Source: Marinococcus luteus_A
GTDB taxonomy: Bacteria > Bacillota > Bacilli > Bacillales > Marinococcaceae
Assembly: GCF_034497705.1 (NCBI RefSeq)
Contig: NZ_JAXRUV010000002.1
Location: forward strand, 124,001-188,000
Length of the DNA stretch: 64,000 nt
Reading direction: 5' to 3'
The position numbers were made by a program, and so were the translations under genes. Shown in pieces: positions 15,181 through 23,328 of this stretch. Below the pieces are notes generated by a model that was not told where the DNA came from, made no database searches, and worked only from the letters and a program-made list of their open reading frames with translations. The number at the start of each line of letters is the position of its first letter. Position 1 is the first letter of the stretch.

Positions 15181-16461
15181 GTGGATCCGATAGTATTGCT
15201 TGATAACCTTTGGGTTATGATGGGATTTATTTTAGTTATTCTTATGCAGGGTGGATTTATTCTATTGGAAGCAGGTTCGACCCGGATGAAGAACGCAGGT
15301 CACATTGCAGGAAAAACAATCTTTACGCTGGGGATCTCATCACTTGTCTTCTGGGCTGTCGGGTACGGCTTTATCTACGGTAACGACGTTGGAGGCATCA
15401 TTGGACTTTCGAACTTCTTTTACGGAGACGCAAGCACTGCAGACGGCTTAACGCCTGCCATCGACTTTATTTTCCAGCTCGCGTTTGCGGCGATTGCCCT
15501 TACGATTGCTTTTGGCGGTTTCGCTGAACGTGCGAAGCTTGCAGCTTACGTAGTCTTTGCTATTTTGTTCTCCGCGATTGTATATCCAATAATTGCACAC
15601 TGGATCTGGGGCGGCGGCTGGATTTCCGGTCTTGGCAAACAGGACTTTGCCGGTTCTACAGTAGTCCACCTTACTGGTGCGATGGGTGCTCTTGCGGCAA
15701 CAATTTTACTTAAGCCACGTATTGGGAAATACAATAAAGACGGTTCGGTCAACAATCTTCCAGGTCACAACCAGGTGTTTACTGCTTTAGGGGTACTTTT
15801 CCTGTGGGTCGGCTGGTTCGGCTTTAACGGAGCCAGTACTTTCGGTGTAGCAGACGGCTTCTTTGGCTACGTTGCAATGAATACACAGTTGGCAGCGGCA
15901 GCGGGAGCCTTTGCAGCACTTCTGATTGCCTGGGCTGTGCTCGGGAAAGCAGATGTACCAAGCATGCTTAACGGAGCACTTGCAGGGCTGGTAGCAATTA
16001 CCGCTTCCTGCGCCTTTGTAGCTCCATGGGCTTCCGTGGTTATCGGTGCAATTGGCGGGATGCTCTGCTTCTTCAGCGTTCGTTTCTTTGAAAAACGCAA
16101 CATCGACGATCCGATTTTCGCCCTTTCCGTGCACGGTATGGCTGGTATCTGGGGAACGCTTTCCACCGGTTTCTTTGCCACACCACAGCTTGCTGAAATG
16201 AACGGCGGCCGTGCCGGTTTATTCTACGGCGGCGGGCTGACCCAACTGGGTGTTCAAGCTATCAGTGTCGTAGCGTGCGGCCTGTTTGCACTCATTGCTT
16301 CGTACATTATTCTCTTAATTACAAAATCGCTCATCGGCGGACTTCGTGTATCGGAGGAAGAAGAAATCATGGGTCTTGATATGAGTGAGCACGGCGCATA
16401 TGGCTATCCGGAAAATGTTCAGCCTACGCCGGACAATTCGTCGGAAAGAACAGGAGCATAA
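15181..16461 (+). CDS. amt: Ammonium transporter Amt
   Basis: Trimeric membrane channel for ammonium/ammonia uptake, with about 11 TM helices. Amt/Rh signatures are visible: MQGGFILLEAGSTRMKN at the N-terminus, FAFGGFAERAKL-type text, HLTGAMGALAA and SVHGMAGIWGTLSTG with the pore histidines, and the cytosolic tail EEEEIMGLDMSEHGAYGYPE. GTG 15181 has AGAGGGGG 8 bases upstream and gives 426 residues; a TTG 30 bases earlier lacks a site. No glnK/glnB (PII) gene follows; a nucleotidyltransferase, an exonuclease and a GlnR-like gene do, on tight spacing. Confidence 0.95.
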   Translation: MDPIVLLDNLWVMMGFILVILMQGGFILLEAGSTRMKNAGHIAGKTIFTLGISSLVFWAVGYGFIYGNDVGGIIGLSNFFYGDASTADGLTPAIDFIFQLAFAAIALTIAFGGFAERAKLAAYVVFAILFSAIVYPIIAHWIWGGGWISGLGKQDFAGSTVVHLTGAMGALAATILLKPRIGKYNKDGSVNNLPGHNQVFTALGVLFLWVGWFGFNGASTFGVADGFFGYVAMNTQLAAAAGAFAALLIAWAVLGKADVPSMLNGALAGLVAITASCAFVAPWASVVIGAIGGMLCFFSVRFFEKRNIDDPIFALSVHGMAGIWGTLSTGFFATPQLAEMNGGRAGLFYGGGLTQLGVQAISVVACGLFALIASYIILLITKSLIGGLRVSEEEEIMGLDMSEHGAYGYPENVQPTPDNSSERTGA

Positions 16462-16464
16462 AAT

Positions 16465-17478
16465 ATGTCGAATTCTTCATTCTCACAAATACAGGGATTT
16501 TCAGCAGAACCTTCCTTTAAGAGCTATGAAGAAATAAAAAAAGACAAAGAAGAGAAGATGGACGATTTGGCGGGAGAGCCAGTAAAGCTTAATGAAGCCC
16601 ACGATACGTGGATTTCAGAAACGGTTACTCTTGCTGTTCATCATCATCAGAGTGAGCGGGGAGATCTTCCTGCTCACTTTGCTTTTTTTCTTATGGGAAG
16701 CGCAGGAAGACAGGAACAGGCGAAGTTCAGTGATCAGGATCACGGTATTGTTTTTGAAGGGACAGACGAAGAACATCAGGATTATTTTCTCGGCCTGGGA
16801 GCGGAAATACGTGAAGGAATGGCGATCGTTGGATACCCGCGCTGTGAAGGGCTGGTTATGGCTTCGCATAAACGCTGGTGCCACGGAGTGGAGGGGTGGA
16901 AAAGGCAGGTGGATGGCTGGATTGAAGCCGATGAATGGGGACCGTTCCGTCACCTGCTTACCTTTATCGATGCCAGGACGCTTGTGGGAGAAGATGAGCT
17001 TCTTGAGGAAGTGAAGGAGCATGTCTTCGAGCAGGCCGACCGGGGAGATGTGCTAAAACGCCTATCAGAAAATACCGCTTACCTGCACAAAGGGCTCAAT
17101 GCTTTCGGCCAGCTTCTTCCGGAGGAAAAAGGGCAGTATGCAGGCTCGATGCACATTAAAGATGTTGGATTTTTTCCATACGTTCATGCCCTGCGCCTGC
17201 TTGCCATTCACGAAAGAATCCATGCCTCCTCCACGATAGAACGCATCCGGCAGGTGTCGGAAAAGCACTCCTATGTGAAGGGCAAGGACGTACACTTTAA
17301 AAATCTGCTGGAGCTTCGGGCTTCGTTTTCCAGGAAGCAGAATGTTTATGAAGACGTTCACTACGTGCCGGTGCAGCAGCTTTCGAAAGCCCAGAAGTCC
17401 GAACTGAAATCTGCATTAAAAGAAGGAAAACATTTGTTTCAGCATACAAAAAAAATCATGGAGTCGGGTGATTTTTAA
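16465..17478 (+). CDS. DUF294/GlnD-like nucleotidyltransferase beside Amt
   Basis: Cytosolic putative nucleotidyltransferase. The DUF294 domain has the pol-beta/GlnD signature GSAGRQEQ (Gly78-Ser79 to Gln85) with metal ligands Asp90 and Asp92 in KFSDQDHGIVFEG. The substrate-binding DUF294_C part has YPRCEGLVMASHKRWCHG and IKDVGFFPYVHALRLLA. No CBS or HD domain is present, unlike GlnD and many DUF294 proteins. 337 residues, 3 bases after amt with AGGAG in front. GlnD uridylylates PII in other bacteria; here no PII is nearby, so the target is unknown and may be Amt, the regulator or a small molecule. Confidence 0.85.
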   Translation: MSNSSFSQIQGFSAEPSFKSYEEIKKDKEEKMDDLAGEPVKLNEAHDTWISETVTLAVHHHQSERGDLPAHFAFFLMGSAGRQEQAKFSDQDHGIVFEGTDEEHQDYFLGLGAEIREGMAIVGYPRCEGLVMASHKRWCHGVEGWKRQVDGWIEADEWGPFRHLLTFIDARTLVGEDELLEEVKEHVFEQADRGDVLKRLSENTAYLHKGLNAFGQLLPEEKGQYAGSMHIKDVGFFPYVHALRLLAIHERIHASSTIERIRQVSEKHSYVKGKDVHFKNLLELRASFSRKQNVYEDVHYVPVQQLSKAQKSELKSALKEGKHLFQHTKKIMESGDF

Positions 17479-18186
17479 ATGTTCCAATGGATGCGCAGTA
17501 TTTCGAGTCGATTTGGCGGTCTGGACTCCACGAATCCCCAGCATCAGTCTTTTATGCGTCAGCTGCAAAAAGACGTAAAAGCAGAACAGCCTCTGCAGAA
17601 ATCGCTGTCTTCGTTGAACGTCACCGTCCTTGATCTGGAAACCTCGGGCTTTAACGCGGACGCCGGAGATAAGATATTGTCGATGGGAGCTATTAAAATT
17701 AAACACAACCGGCTGATTCGGGACGATGCCTTTTATACGCTTGTCCAGGAACCGGAAGCCGTGTCTCCGGAGGTAAGCGAAGTCACCGGCTTAACAGCGG
17801 AAGAACTGGAAGCAGACGGTCAGTCGATCAGCGAGGCACTCGAGCAGTTTTATCAGTTTGCCCAGGCAGATATACTCGTAGCGCATCACGCTTCCCACGA
17901 ACGAAAGTTTCTGCAGAAGTATACGTACCGGACGATGGGTACAAACCTGCAGCATCGTCTGTTGGATACTTCGTTTGTGTTCAGTATTGCTGCCCCGGAC
18001 TTTGAATTTCGTTCGCTCGATGACTGCTGCAACTATTACGACATTCCGATAAAAGGCAGACACAATGCTCTCGGGGATGCCATTATGGCTGCCGAGCTCT
18101 GGACACGATCCATCCAAACAGTACAGGAGCTTGGCTATGAGACGCTTCAGGACGTATATGCACATCTCAGTCACCGCCGAAGGTAG
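17479..18186 (+). CDS. DEDDh 3'-5' exonuclease of the amt operon
   Basis: DnaQ/epsilon-like exonuclease domain alone, without a polymerase part. Exo I has Asp52 and Glu54 (TVLDLETSGFN), Exo II is VAHHASHERKF, and Exo III is RHNALGDAIMAAEL with the general-base His and metal Asp. 235 residues. Its ATG directly abuts the stop of the nucleotidyltransferase gene, so the two are coupled. Genes of this type travel with DUF294 proteins next to transporters in other bacteria (from memory, acetate-type symporter operons). A role in removing or degrading the product of the nucleotidyltransferase is my inference. Confidence 0.85.
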   Translation: MFQWMRSISSRFGGLDSTNPQHQSFMRQLQKDVKAEQPLQKSLSSLNVTVLDLETSGFNADAGDKILSMGAIKIKHNRLIRDDAFYTLVQEPEAVSPEVSEVTGLTAEELEADGQSISEALEQFYQFAQADILVAHHASHERKFLQKYTYRTMGTNLQHRLLDTSFVFSIAAPDFEFRSLDDCCNYYDIPIKGRHNALGDAIMAAELWTRSIQTVQELGYETLQDVYAHLSHRRR

Positions 18187-18231
18187 CTCCTTACGGCGAG
18201 CTGAAAAAAATTTATAAAGGAGGAGGGCGCG

Positions 18232-18489
18232 GTGAAAGGTAATATTCCTCGTAACGCTGCTTGTTTTCCCATTAGCGTGGTACAAGAAATCACATCATTG
18301 TCAGCTCGCCAAATCCGTTACTACGAAGAACAGGGGTTGATCAATCCGGAACGAAACCAGGGGAACCAGCGCCTGTTTTCGATGAATGATATTGATCGGT
18401 GTCAGGAAATCAAAGAGCTTATCGACCAGGGGTTAAATATTGCCGGTATCAAAGCCGTGCTCTCCGTCCGGGATAAGAGTTCAAGTTGA
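18232..18489 (+). CDS. Short GlnR/TnrA-like MerR regulator lacking the C-terminal tail
   Basis: 85-residue MerR-type DNA-binding protein closely resembling the winged-helix half of GlnR: FPISVVQEITSLSARQIRYY, then EEQGLINPERNQGNQRLFS and LIDQGLNIAGIKAVL. It ends about residue 80, where GlnR and TnrA carry the tail that contacts feedback-inhibited glutamine synthetase. GTG 18232 has AAAGGAGGAGGG upstream. It follows the exonuclease by 45 bases on the same strand, probably as fourth gene of the amt operon, and should recognise the two boxes before amt. Confidence 0.85.
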   Translation: MKGNIPRNAACFPISVVQEITSLSARQIRYYEEQGLINPERNQGNQRLFSMNDIDRCQEIKELIDQGLNIAGIKAVLSVRDKSSS

Positions 18490-18606
18490 GAAATTACGGC
18501 AGAATCCGGATTAATAAAAAAGTCCCTTTTCAAAAAAAATTCTTTATATCTGTTTGAATAAAGAAGTGAACGGGAACACTTTCGAAACAACGGAGGTGTT
18601 TTATTC

Positions 18607-18792
18607 ATGTCATTTATTATAGTAGAAGATATTCAAGTGCCGGCGAAAAAATTCGACGATCTTGAAAACGCCCGTGAAGACGCATCAGAAAAGGAAGTAA
18701 TTGTCCGCAATAACGATGGCCAGTACTGGGTGGTTGACGAAGAAGACTATGCGAAGATCGAAGCCTACGGCTATGAGCTTGTAGAGAAGTAA
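18607..18792 (+). CDS. Small acidic hypothetical protein
   Basis: Not recognised. A 61-codon gene with a good site (CGGAGGTG, 10 bases before ATG) and its own terminator. The product is acidic, without membrane segment or cysteine, and contains YWVVDEEDYAKIEAYGYELV at the C-terminus, which looks like a small alpha/beta domain. Spacing from the GlnR-like gene (117 bases) and a separate terminator suggest an independent unit. Confidence 0.7.
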   Translation: MSFIIVEDIQVPAKKFDDLENAREDASEKEVIVRNNDGQYWVVDEEDYAKIEAYGYELVEK

Positions 18793-18806
18793 ACGCAGAC
18801 GTACAA

Positions 18807-18841
18807 GAGTCCGTGCCTAATTTAGGGCGGGCTCTTTTTTA
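18807..18841 (+). terminator. Terminator after the small acidic gene
   Basis: The stem GAGTCCGTGCCTAA/TTAGGGCGGGCTC has one bulge and is followed by six or more T. Confidence 0.8.
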
Positions 18842-18880
18842 AATGTAAATGCACCCGGGACAAGAGGGAAGAGGGTTTCA

Positions 18881-18970
18881 ATGGAAAGAAGAAGTGAAAA
18901 AGTACAAGTAGTGCAAAAACGAATCAGGCCATTACAAATAACAGGATTTAAAAGGGGGGGACTGGAATGA
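18881..18970 (+). CDS. Possible 29-residue leader peptide overlapping pncB
   Basis: An open frame ATG 18881 to TGA 18970 reads MERRSEKVQVVQKR and continues to GGLE. Its stop overlaps the pncB start (ATGA). GAAGAGGG lies before it. The product is strongly basic. It could couple translation to pncB or be chance; there is no similarity I recognise. Confidence 0.25.
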   Translation: MERRSEKVQVVQKRIRPLQITGFKRGGLE

Positions 18971-20436
18971 CACGCTATGAAGATGACAGTTTATCGCTCC
19001 ATACCGATCTATATCAGGTGAATATGGTGGAAACGTATTGGCGGAGCGGCATGCATACCCGGAAAGCCGTATTTGATCTATATTTTCGGGAGCTTCCGTT
19101 TGGCAATGGGTTTGGCGTATTTGCCGGATTGGAACGGGTCGTACATTTTTTGGAAAATTTCCGGATGACCAAGGAAGACCTTACTTATCTGCGGGAAGAA
19201 GCAGGGTACGGAGAAGATTTTCTTTCCTATCTGGCAGACCTCCGGTTTACCGGCAGCGTGTATGCGATGAAAGAAGGCGAGCTTGTTTTTGGCAACGAGC
19301 CGATGATTAAAGTAGAAGCCCCGCTCGGAGAAGCACAGCTGATTGAAACCGCGCTGTTAAACATGGTGAACTACCAGACACTGATTGCTACGAAAGCAGC
19401 CCGCATCAAACAGGTGACGGGTGGAAACGGACGAGCGATGGATTTCGGCCTGCGCCGGGCCCAGGAGCTTGACGCCGGACTGTGGGGAAGCAGAGCGGCC
19501 TTTGTCGGCGGTTTTGAAGTAACGAGCAATGTCAGGGCCGGAAAAGTATTCGGACTTCCTACAGCGGGCACACATGCGCATTCTATGGTACAGGCATGTG
19601 AAACAGAGTATGAGGCCTTTAAAATGTATGCCGAGCACCACACGGATTGTGTATTTTTAGTGGATACGTACGACACTCTCCGCTCGGGTGTACCTAATGC
19701 CATCAAGGTCGCAAAAGAGATGGGTGAAAATATCCGCTTCAAAGGCGTGCGTCTCGACAGCGGGGACCTGGCCTATCTGTCCAAAGAGGCAAGAAGGATG
19801 CTCGATGAGGCCGGCTTTACCGACACCCAGATTATCGCCTCCGGAGACCTGGATGAATATACAATTACCAATTTAAAATCCCAGGGAGCAGCAATTGATA
19901 CGTGGGGCATCGGTACAAAGCTTATCACCGGGTATGACCAGCCTGCTCTTGGAGCTGTATACAAGCTTGTGGCGATTGAGAACAATAACGGTGACATGCG
20001 CGACACGATGAAAATTGGAGCAAAAAAATCGGGCAATCTGGAAAAAATGACTACCCCGGGCGTGAAAAATGTTTACCGAATAATAAATACTGAAAACAAA
20101 CGCTCGGAAGGGGATTACATTACGCTTTCCGAGGAAGAGCCAAACGAGCAGGAGGAACTGCATATGTTTCATCCGGTGCACACGTATATCAGCAAAAAAG
20201 TGCAGAATTTCAAAGCGGTGAACCTTCATGAAACAATATTCAAAGACGGCAAGCTGGTTTACAGTCTGCCATCCATGACAGATATCCAGGCCTATATGCA
20301 GTCAAATCTGCCGCTTTTATGGGAAGAGTACAAACGGTCGTTAAATCCTGAAGAATACCCAGTCGATTTAAGCCCGAAATGCTGGGAAAACAAAGTGCAG
20401 AAGATGCATGAAATTCAAAACGAATTTAGTCGGTAA
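18967..20436 (+). CDS. pncB: Nicotinate phosphoribosyltransferase
   Basis: Makes nicotinate mononucleotide from nicotinate and PRPP in the NAD salvage pathway. The N-terminus LHTDLYQVNMVETYW, the phosphoribosyl-binding segment FGLRRAQELDAGLWGSRAA, the loop TAGTHAHSMVQA with catalytic-region His, and KGVRLDSGDLAYLSK are characteristic. 489 residues, the long Firmicute form. AAAAGGGGGGG precedes ATG 18967. A single-gene unit ended by a terminator at 20452. Confidence 0.95.
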   Translation: MTRYEDDSLSLHTDLYQVNMVETYWRSGMHTRKAVFDLYFRELPFGNGFGVFAGLERVVHFLENFRMTKEDLTYLREEAGYGEDFLSYLADLRFTGSVYAMKEGELVFGNEPMIKVEAPLGEAQLIETALLNMVNYQTLIATKAARIKQVTGGNGRAMDFGLRRAQELDAGLWGSRAAFVGGFEVTSNVRAGKVFGLPTAGTHAHSMVQACETEYEAFKMYAEHHTDCVFLVDTYDTLRSGVPNAIKVAKEMGENIRFKGVRLDSGDLAYLSKEARRMLDEAGFTDTQIIASGDLDEYTITNLKSQGAAIDTWGIGTKLITGYDQPALGAVYKLVAIENNNGDMRDTMKIGAKKSGNLEKMTTPGVKNVYRIINTENKRSEGDYITLSEEEPNEQEELHMFHPVHTYISKKVQNFKAVNLHETIFKDGKLVYSLPSMTDIQAYMQSNLPLLWEEYKRSLNPEEYPVDLSPKCWENKVQKMHEIQNEFSR

Positions 20437-20451
20437 TAGAACAGTCTGCCG

Positions 20452-20482
20452 TGCCGGATTTTTTGGTTCGGCATTTTTTTTT
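20452..20482 (+). terminator. Terminator of pncB
   Basis: The stem TGCCGGA/TTCGGCA is followed by nine T. Confidence 0.8.
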
Positions 20483-20553
20483 ATGTTATCTGCCGGAAAA
20501 TTGCGAACGTCTCGTGACAATAAGGAGAAACATAGGGATGCGGGCTGTACATA

Positions 20554-20562
20554 TGATATAAT
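20554..20562 (+). promoter_or_regulatory. Extended -10 promoter element before ywdI
   Basis: TGATATAAT is a full extended -10; no convincing -35 is seen at the proper distance. It is the only good promoter element between the pncB terminator and ywdI. Confidence 0.4.
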
Positions 20563-20618
20563 TTGACAGAATTCCAATTGTGAATGCTTTGAAGCAGAGA
20601 AAGGGAGGGGCAGAGCCT

Positions 20619-20918
20619 ATGCAGATATCTGTTCAGACCGTGATTGAAAAAATGGAAGAGGAACTGCTCCAGCTAGCAGAGCAGGGGGAAAAGGGAGACG
20701 AGCGGGCGCTGCAGGAGCATGCAAGAACGCTTCGAAACTATTGTGATATTCTGCTTTCTTCAAAGGCCGGAGAAGCGAAGACCCCGGCTGCAGAAGCACC
20801 GCAGCCAAAAGCAGCGGCTCCTGCTCCAAAAACTCCTGTATCCCCAGGACCGCGCTGGGAAACAGCTGAGGAGGAAAAAGAAATTCCATCAACGGAAGGC
20901 AATTTACTGGATTTTTAA
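20619..20918 (+). CDS. ywdI: YwdI-family protein (DUF5327)
   Basis: Small cytosolic protein of unknown function. An N-terminal helical part (ISVQTVIEKMEEELLQLAEQ and EHARTLRNYCDILLSS) is followed by an Ala/Pro-rich linker and a short acidic end, GNLLDF. The helix, linker and order before ywdK fit YwdI. GGGAGGGG lies 8 bases before ATG 20619; an in-frame GTG at 20580 is less likely. 99 residues. Confidence 0.75.
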   Translation: MQISVQTVIEKMEEELLQLAEQGEKGDERALQEHARTLRNYCDILLSSKAGEAKTPAAEAPQPKAAAPAPKTPVSPGPRWETAEEEKEIPSTEGNLLDF

Positions 20919-20937
20919 TTAAGAAGGAGACTTAGGC

Positions 20938-21315
20938 ATGCTGTGGAAAGTACTCGTTGTGTTAGGGGCAGTAAACGCTGCTTTGGCAGTGGGAATTGGG
21001 GCTTTCGGCGCCCATGGCCTGGAGGGCCGGTTGTCGAACCGGATGCTTGAAACGTATAATACCGGAGCGCAGTATCATATGTATCATTCACTGGGACTGA
21101 TCGCTATCGGCGCTGTAGCAGCTTATACCGGCGGAGGATCAGCGCTGCTGGGATGGTCCGGATGGCTTTTGTTTGCGGGAATTGTTTTATTTTCCGGCAG
21201 CCTGTATGTGCTGTCGCTTTCTGGCATCTCCTGGCTGGGGGCCGTAACTCCTTTAGGTGGAGTGGCTTTTATTGCCGGATGGGTTTGTTTAATTATTTAC
21301 GTGCTGAAAGCCTAA
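20938..21315 (+). CDS. ywdK: YwdK-like DUF423 membrane protein
   Basis: 125-residue protein with four hydrophobic helices. The DUF423 signature is GAFGAHGLEGRLSNRMLETYNTG (read as GAFGAHGL, then L...ETYNTG), then QYHMYHSLGLIAIG. The function is unknown. It lies 19 bases after ywdI with AAGAAGGAG in front, so the two form an operon. A strong shared terminator follows. Confidence 0.9.
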   Translation: MLWKVLVVLGAVNAALAVGIGAFGAHGLEGRLSNRMLETYNTGAQYHMYHSLGLIAIGAVAAYTGGGSALLGWSGWLLFAGIVLFSGSLYVLSLSGISWLGAVTPLGGVAFIAGWVCLIIYVLKA

Positions 21316-21361
21316 GAAGGGCCGGCTGCGGGAGTTTATCCGCAGCCGGCCCTTCTCTTTT
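21315..21361. terminator. Bidirectional terminator between ywdK and the DUF368 gene
   Basis: A 17-bp GC-rich perfect stem, AGAAGGGCCGGCTGCGG and its complement, around an 8-base loop. Confidence 0.88.
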
Positions 21362-21372
21362 ACTTATAGGTA

Positions 21373-22206
21373 TTAGACTGCTCTGGTACGGTCAATCCGG
21401 CCGAGGAAAAGTGCAAGAGCGAGGCCGGCAGCAAACATCACCAGGCTGATGATAAAAGCGATCACGCCGTCATTTAAGCCGGGGAATATAACGTAAAGCG
21501 ATCCAAGAAGCAGGCCGGTAATCACCGCATACGTTCCGACAGTATGAGCACGCAGCAGGTAACGAAGGAGGTTACTCATAATAGCGATCCCTACGAGCAC
21601 ACCGACACCGAAGGTGAAAAGCACGGGCAGGTTCAGTTCTGTTAAGGCGTTGATCACCGTCTGATAAACCCCGATTATTACGAGCACAAATGAACCGCTG
21701 ATGCCGGGGAGGATCATCGCTGTGCTCGCAAGCCATCCTGAGAAAAATAAGGTAGCAAAGCTTCCCGGGGTGCCGGTGGCAATAACGGCTGCCTCCTCAT
21801 CCCCCTGGAAAAGACCTGAAAGAAGGACAATCACGGCTGCGATCAGCAAAATGACGTAATGATGCTTTTTAAAATTCGTTTTGTAATTCACCTTGTATAG
21901 AATAAAAGGAATCGTTCCGAGAATTAATCCAAAAAAGAAGAAAAATGTCGGCTGCGGGTGTTCGGCAAGCAGCCATTCAAGCAGATGGGCAAGTGACAGG
22001 ATAGCTGTCCCCATCCCTACACCGAGAGGAATTAAAAAGCCGAGCTGCTGCTTCCACTGGCGTGAAAAAAGCAGGCTGATGGCAGACAACAGCCGGTAGT
22101 AAATACCAAGAATTAGCGCCAGAGTGCCGCCGCTTACGCCCGGGATAACGTCACTTGCTCCCATGGCCATGCCGCGTAAAATATTTTTCCATTCAATCAT
22201 GTACAT
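21373..22206 (-). CDS. DUF368 membrane protein, PopT-type undecaprenyl-phosphate translocase candidate
   Basis: 277-residue protein with about eight TM helices. Family motifs are GMAMGASDVIPGVSGGTLAL near the N-terminus and a second copy, ASTAMILPGISGSFVLVIIG. DUF368 proteins were recently shown in other bacteria to recycle the lipid carrier undecaprenyl phosphate across the membrane, with importance at alkaline pH. That role here is by family only. AGGAG lies 5 bases before ATG 22206. It is a single gene and could work with the wall-synthesis control genes at 2174-7102. Confidence 0.85.
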   Translation of the reverse strand: MYMIEWKNILRGMAMGASDVIPGVSGGTLALILGIYYRLLSAISLLFSRQWKQQLGFLIPLGVGMGTAILSLAHLLEWLLAEHPQPTFFFFFGLILGTIPFILYKVNYKTNFKKHHYVILLIAAVIVLLSGLFQGDEEAAVIATGTPGSFATLFFSGWLASTAMILPGISGSFVLVIIGVYQTVINALTELNLPVLFTFGVGVLVGIAIMSNLLRYLLRAHTVGTYAVITGLLLGSLYVIFPGLNDGVIAFIISLVMFAAGLALALFLGRIDRTRAV

Positions 22207-22315
22207 CGGGACTCCTCGTTCATCAAAATTGGTTTATGTAAAAGCTGCAAATTTTTCACAGCATCAATTCTTTATATCATGTTTTGAAAGAAATTACTAT
22301 AAGCCGCCGTCGGCC

Positions 22316-22345
22316 CATGAAAAAAACCGAACGAAGGGTTCGGTT
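22316..22345 (-). terminator. Terminator of the DUF3817 gene
   Basis: The stem AACCGAAC/GTTCGGTT has loop GAAG; on the minus strand it is followed by a seven-base T run. It touches the DUF3817 stop codon. Confidence 0.8.
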
Positions 22346-22659
22346 TAAAAAACGGCGCCGGGCTCAAGCTCTTCATTTTCTTCACGCCGCAGGCTGCGTT
22401 CAAACACAAACGGGCCGAACGGGATGACGGATACAATAACAGCAATAAGCATACGCAGAAACGGCCAGCGCTTTTGTGCCCAGACAAACAAAGCAATAGC
22501 TACATACAGGACGAACAAGCCTCCGTGGGCAGCCCCAACGACGGTCACAGCCATGTCAAAGCCTGCCCCGTATTTTAAAGGCATAGCAATAAAAAGCAGA
22601 AGCAGAAATGAGATTCCTTCAATGATACCGGCCCATCTAAGCGATTGGAGAGAATTCAT
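22345..22659 (-). CDS. DUF3817 small membrane protein
   Basis: 104 residues with three hydrophobic helices. Signature text is LRWAGIIEGISFLLLLFIAM, then the glycine-rich AAHGGLFVLYV and FGPFVFER near the end. Such proteins are annotated as integral membrane DUF3817; the function is unknown. GAAAGGAAGG precedes ATG 22659. The C-terminus is acidic (REENEELEPG). Confidence 0.82.
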   Translation of the reverse strand: MNSLQSLRWAGIIEGISFLLLLFIAMPLKYGAGFDMAVTVVGAAHGGLFVLYVAIALFVWAQKRWPFLRMLIAVIVSVIPFGPFVFERSLRREENEELEPGAVF

Positions 22660-22758
22660 GCACGGCCTTCCTTTCTAATGTCAAAATCACGATAAGAATA
22701 TATCGTTAACATAGCATAGGGAAAGGCCCGGTACAATGAACGAATTGTGACAGTTGAA

Positions 22759-23265
22759 TCAGGAACGGACCGTAGCATATAAGCTGAAGGAACGGTTCCA
22801 TCGCTTTACAGAACGCTGATAAGTCATCCCAATATTTTCAGCTACTTTAATAGAAGGTGTGTTTTCAGGATCAATGATTGATATAAGCATTGAAATATCG
22901 AGTGAATAAAACGCGAAATTCCGGACCGTAGCAGCGGCTTCAGATGCATATCCGTACCCCCAGTTCTCCGGTGTGAACAGGTATCCAAGTTCAATAGAAA
23001 CGCTGCCCTCTATTTTTTCGGGGACAAGTCCGCACTGGCCGATAAAGCGTTGGTTTTGCCGGTCTTCCACGATCCACATCCCGACTCCGTACGATAGATA
23101 GTGACTTTTATTCCAATGGATCCATTCATCGATCTCTTTTTCGGACTTTAACGCCGAGTAATAGCGCATAACGTCTTTGTCCTGGAAAATGTTTTTCAGC
23201 AGCCGATGGTCTTTATGCTGCATGGAACGAAATGAAAGACGTTCTGTGGAGCGGGGTAGTCGCAA
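22759..23265 (-). CDS. GNAT-family N-acetyltransferase
   Basis: RimJ/RimL-like acetyltransferase. The N-terminus is RLPRSTERLSFRSMQHKDHR, the acetyl-CoA motif region is GYLFTPENWGYGYASEAAA, and the C-terminal part is ENTPSIKVAENIGMTYQRS. TTG 23265 is chosen because AGAGGTG lies 6 bases upstream; the longer reading to ATG 23316 has no ribosome site and starts 12 bases after the reductase gene. 168 residues. The substrate is unknown. Confidence 0.82.
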   Translation of the reverse strand: MRLPRSTERLSFRSMQHKDHRLLKNIFQDKDVMRYYSALKSEKEIDEWIHWNKSHYLSYGVGMWIVEDRQNQRFIGQCGLVPEKIEGSVSIELGYLFTPENWGYGYASEAAATVRNFAFYSLDISMLISIIDPENTPSIKVAENIGMTYQRSVKRWNRSFSLYATVRS

Positions 23266-23328
23266 CGCTTTCACCTCTTTGATTAATTGATGGCCGTCAG
23301 TGTTTCCATAAAGCATGCAAACGGCTGT

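Noticed and set aside
18181..18205. Possible terminator between the exonuclease and the GlnR-like gene
   Set aside because: Only a 5-bp AGCTC/GAGCT stem with an 8-base loop and no T run; it would not separate the genes reliably.
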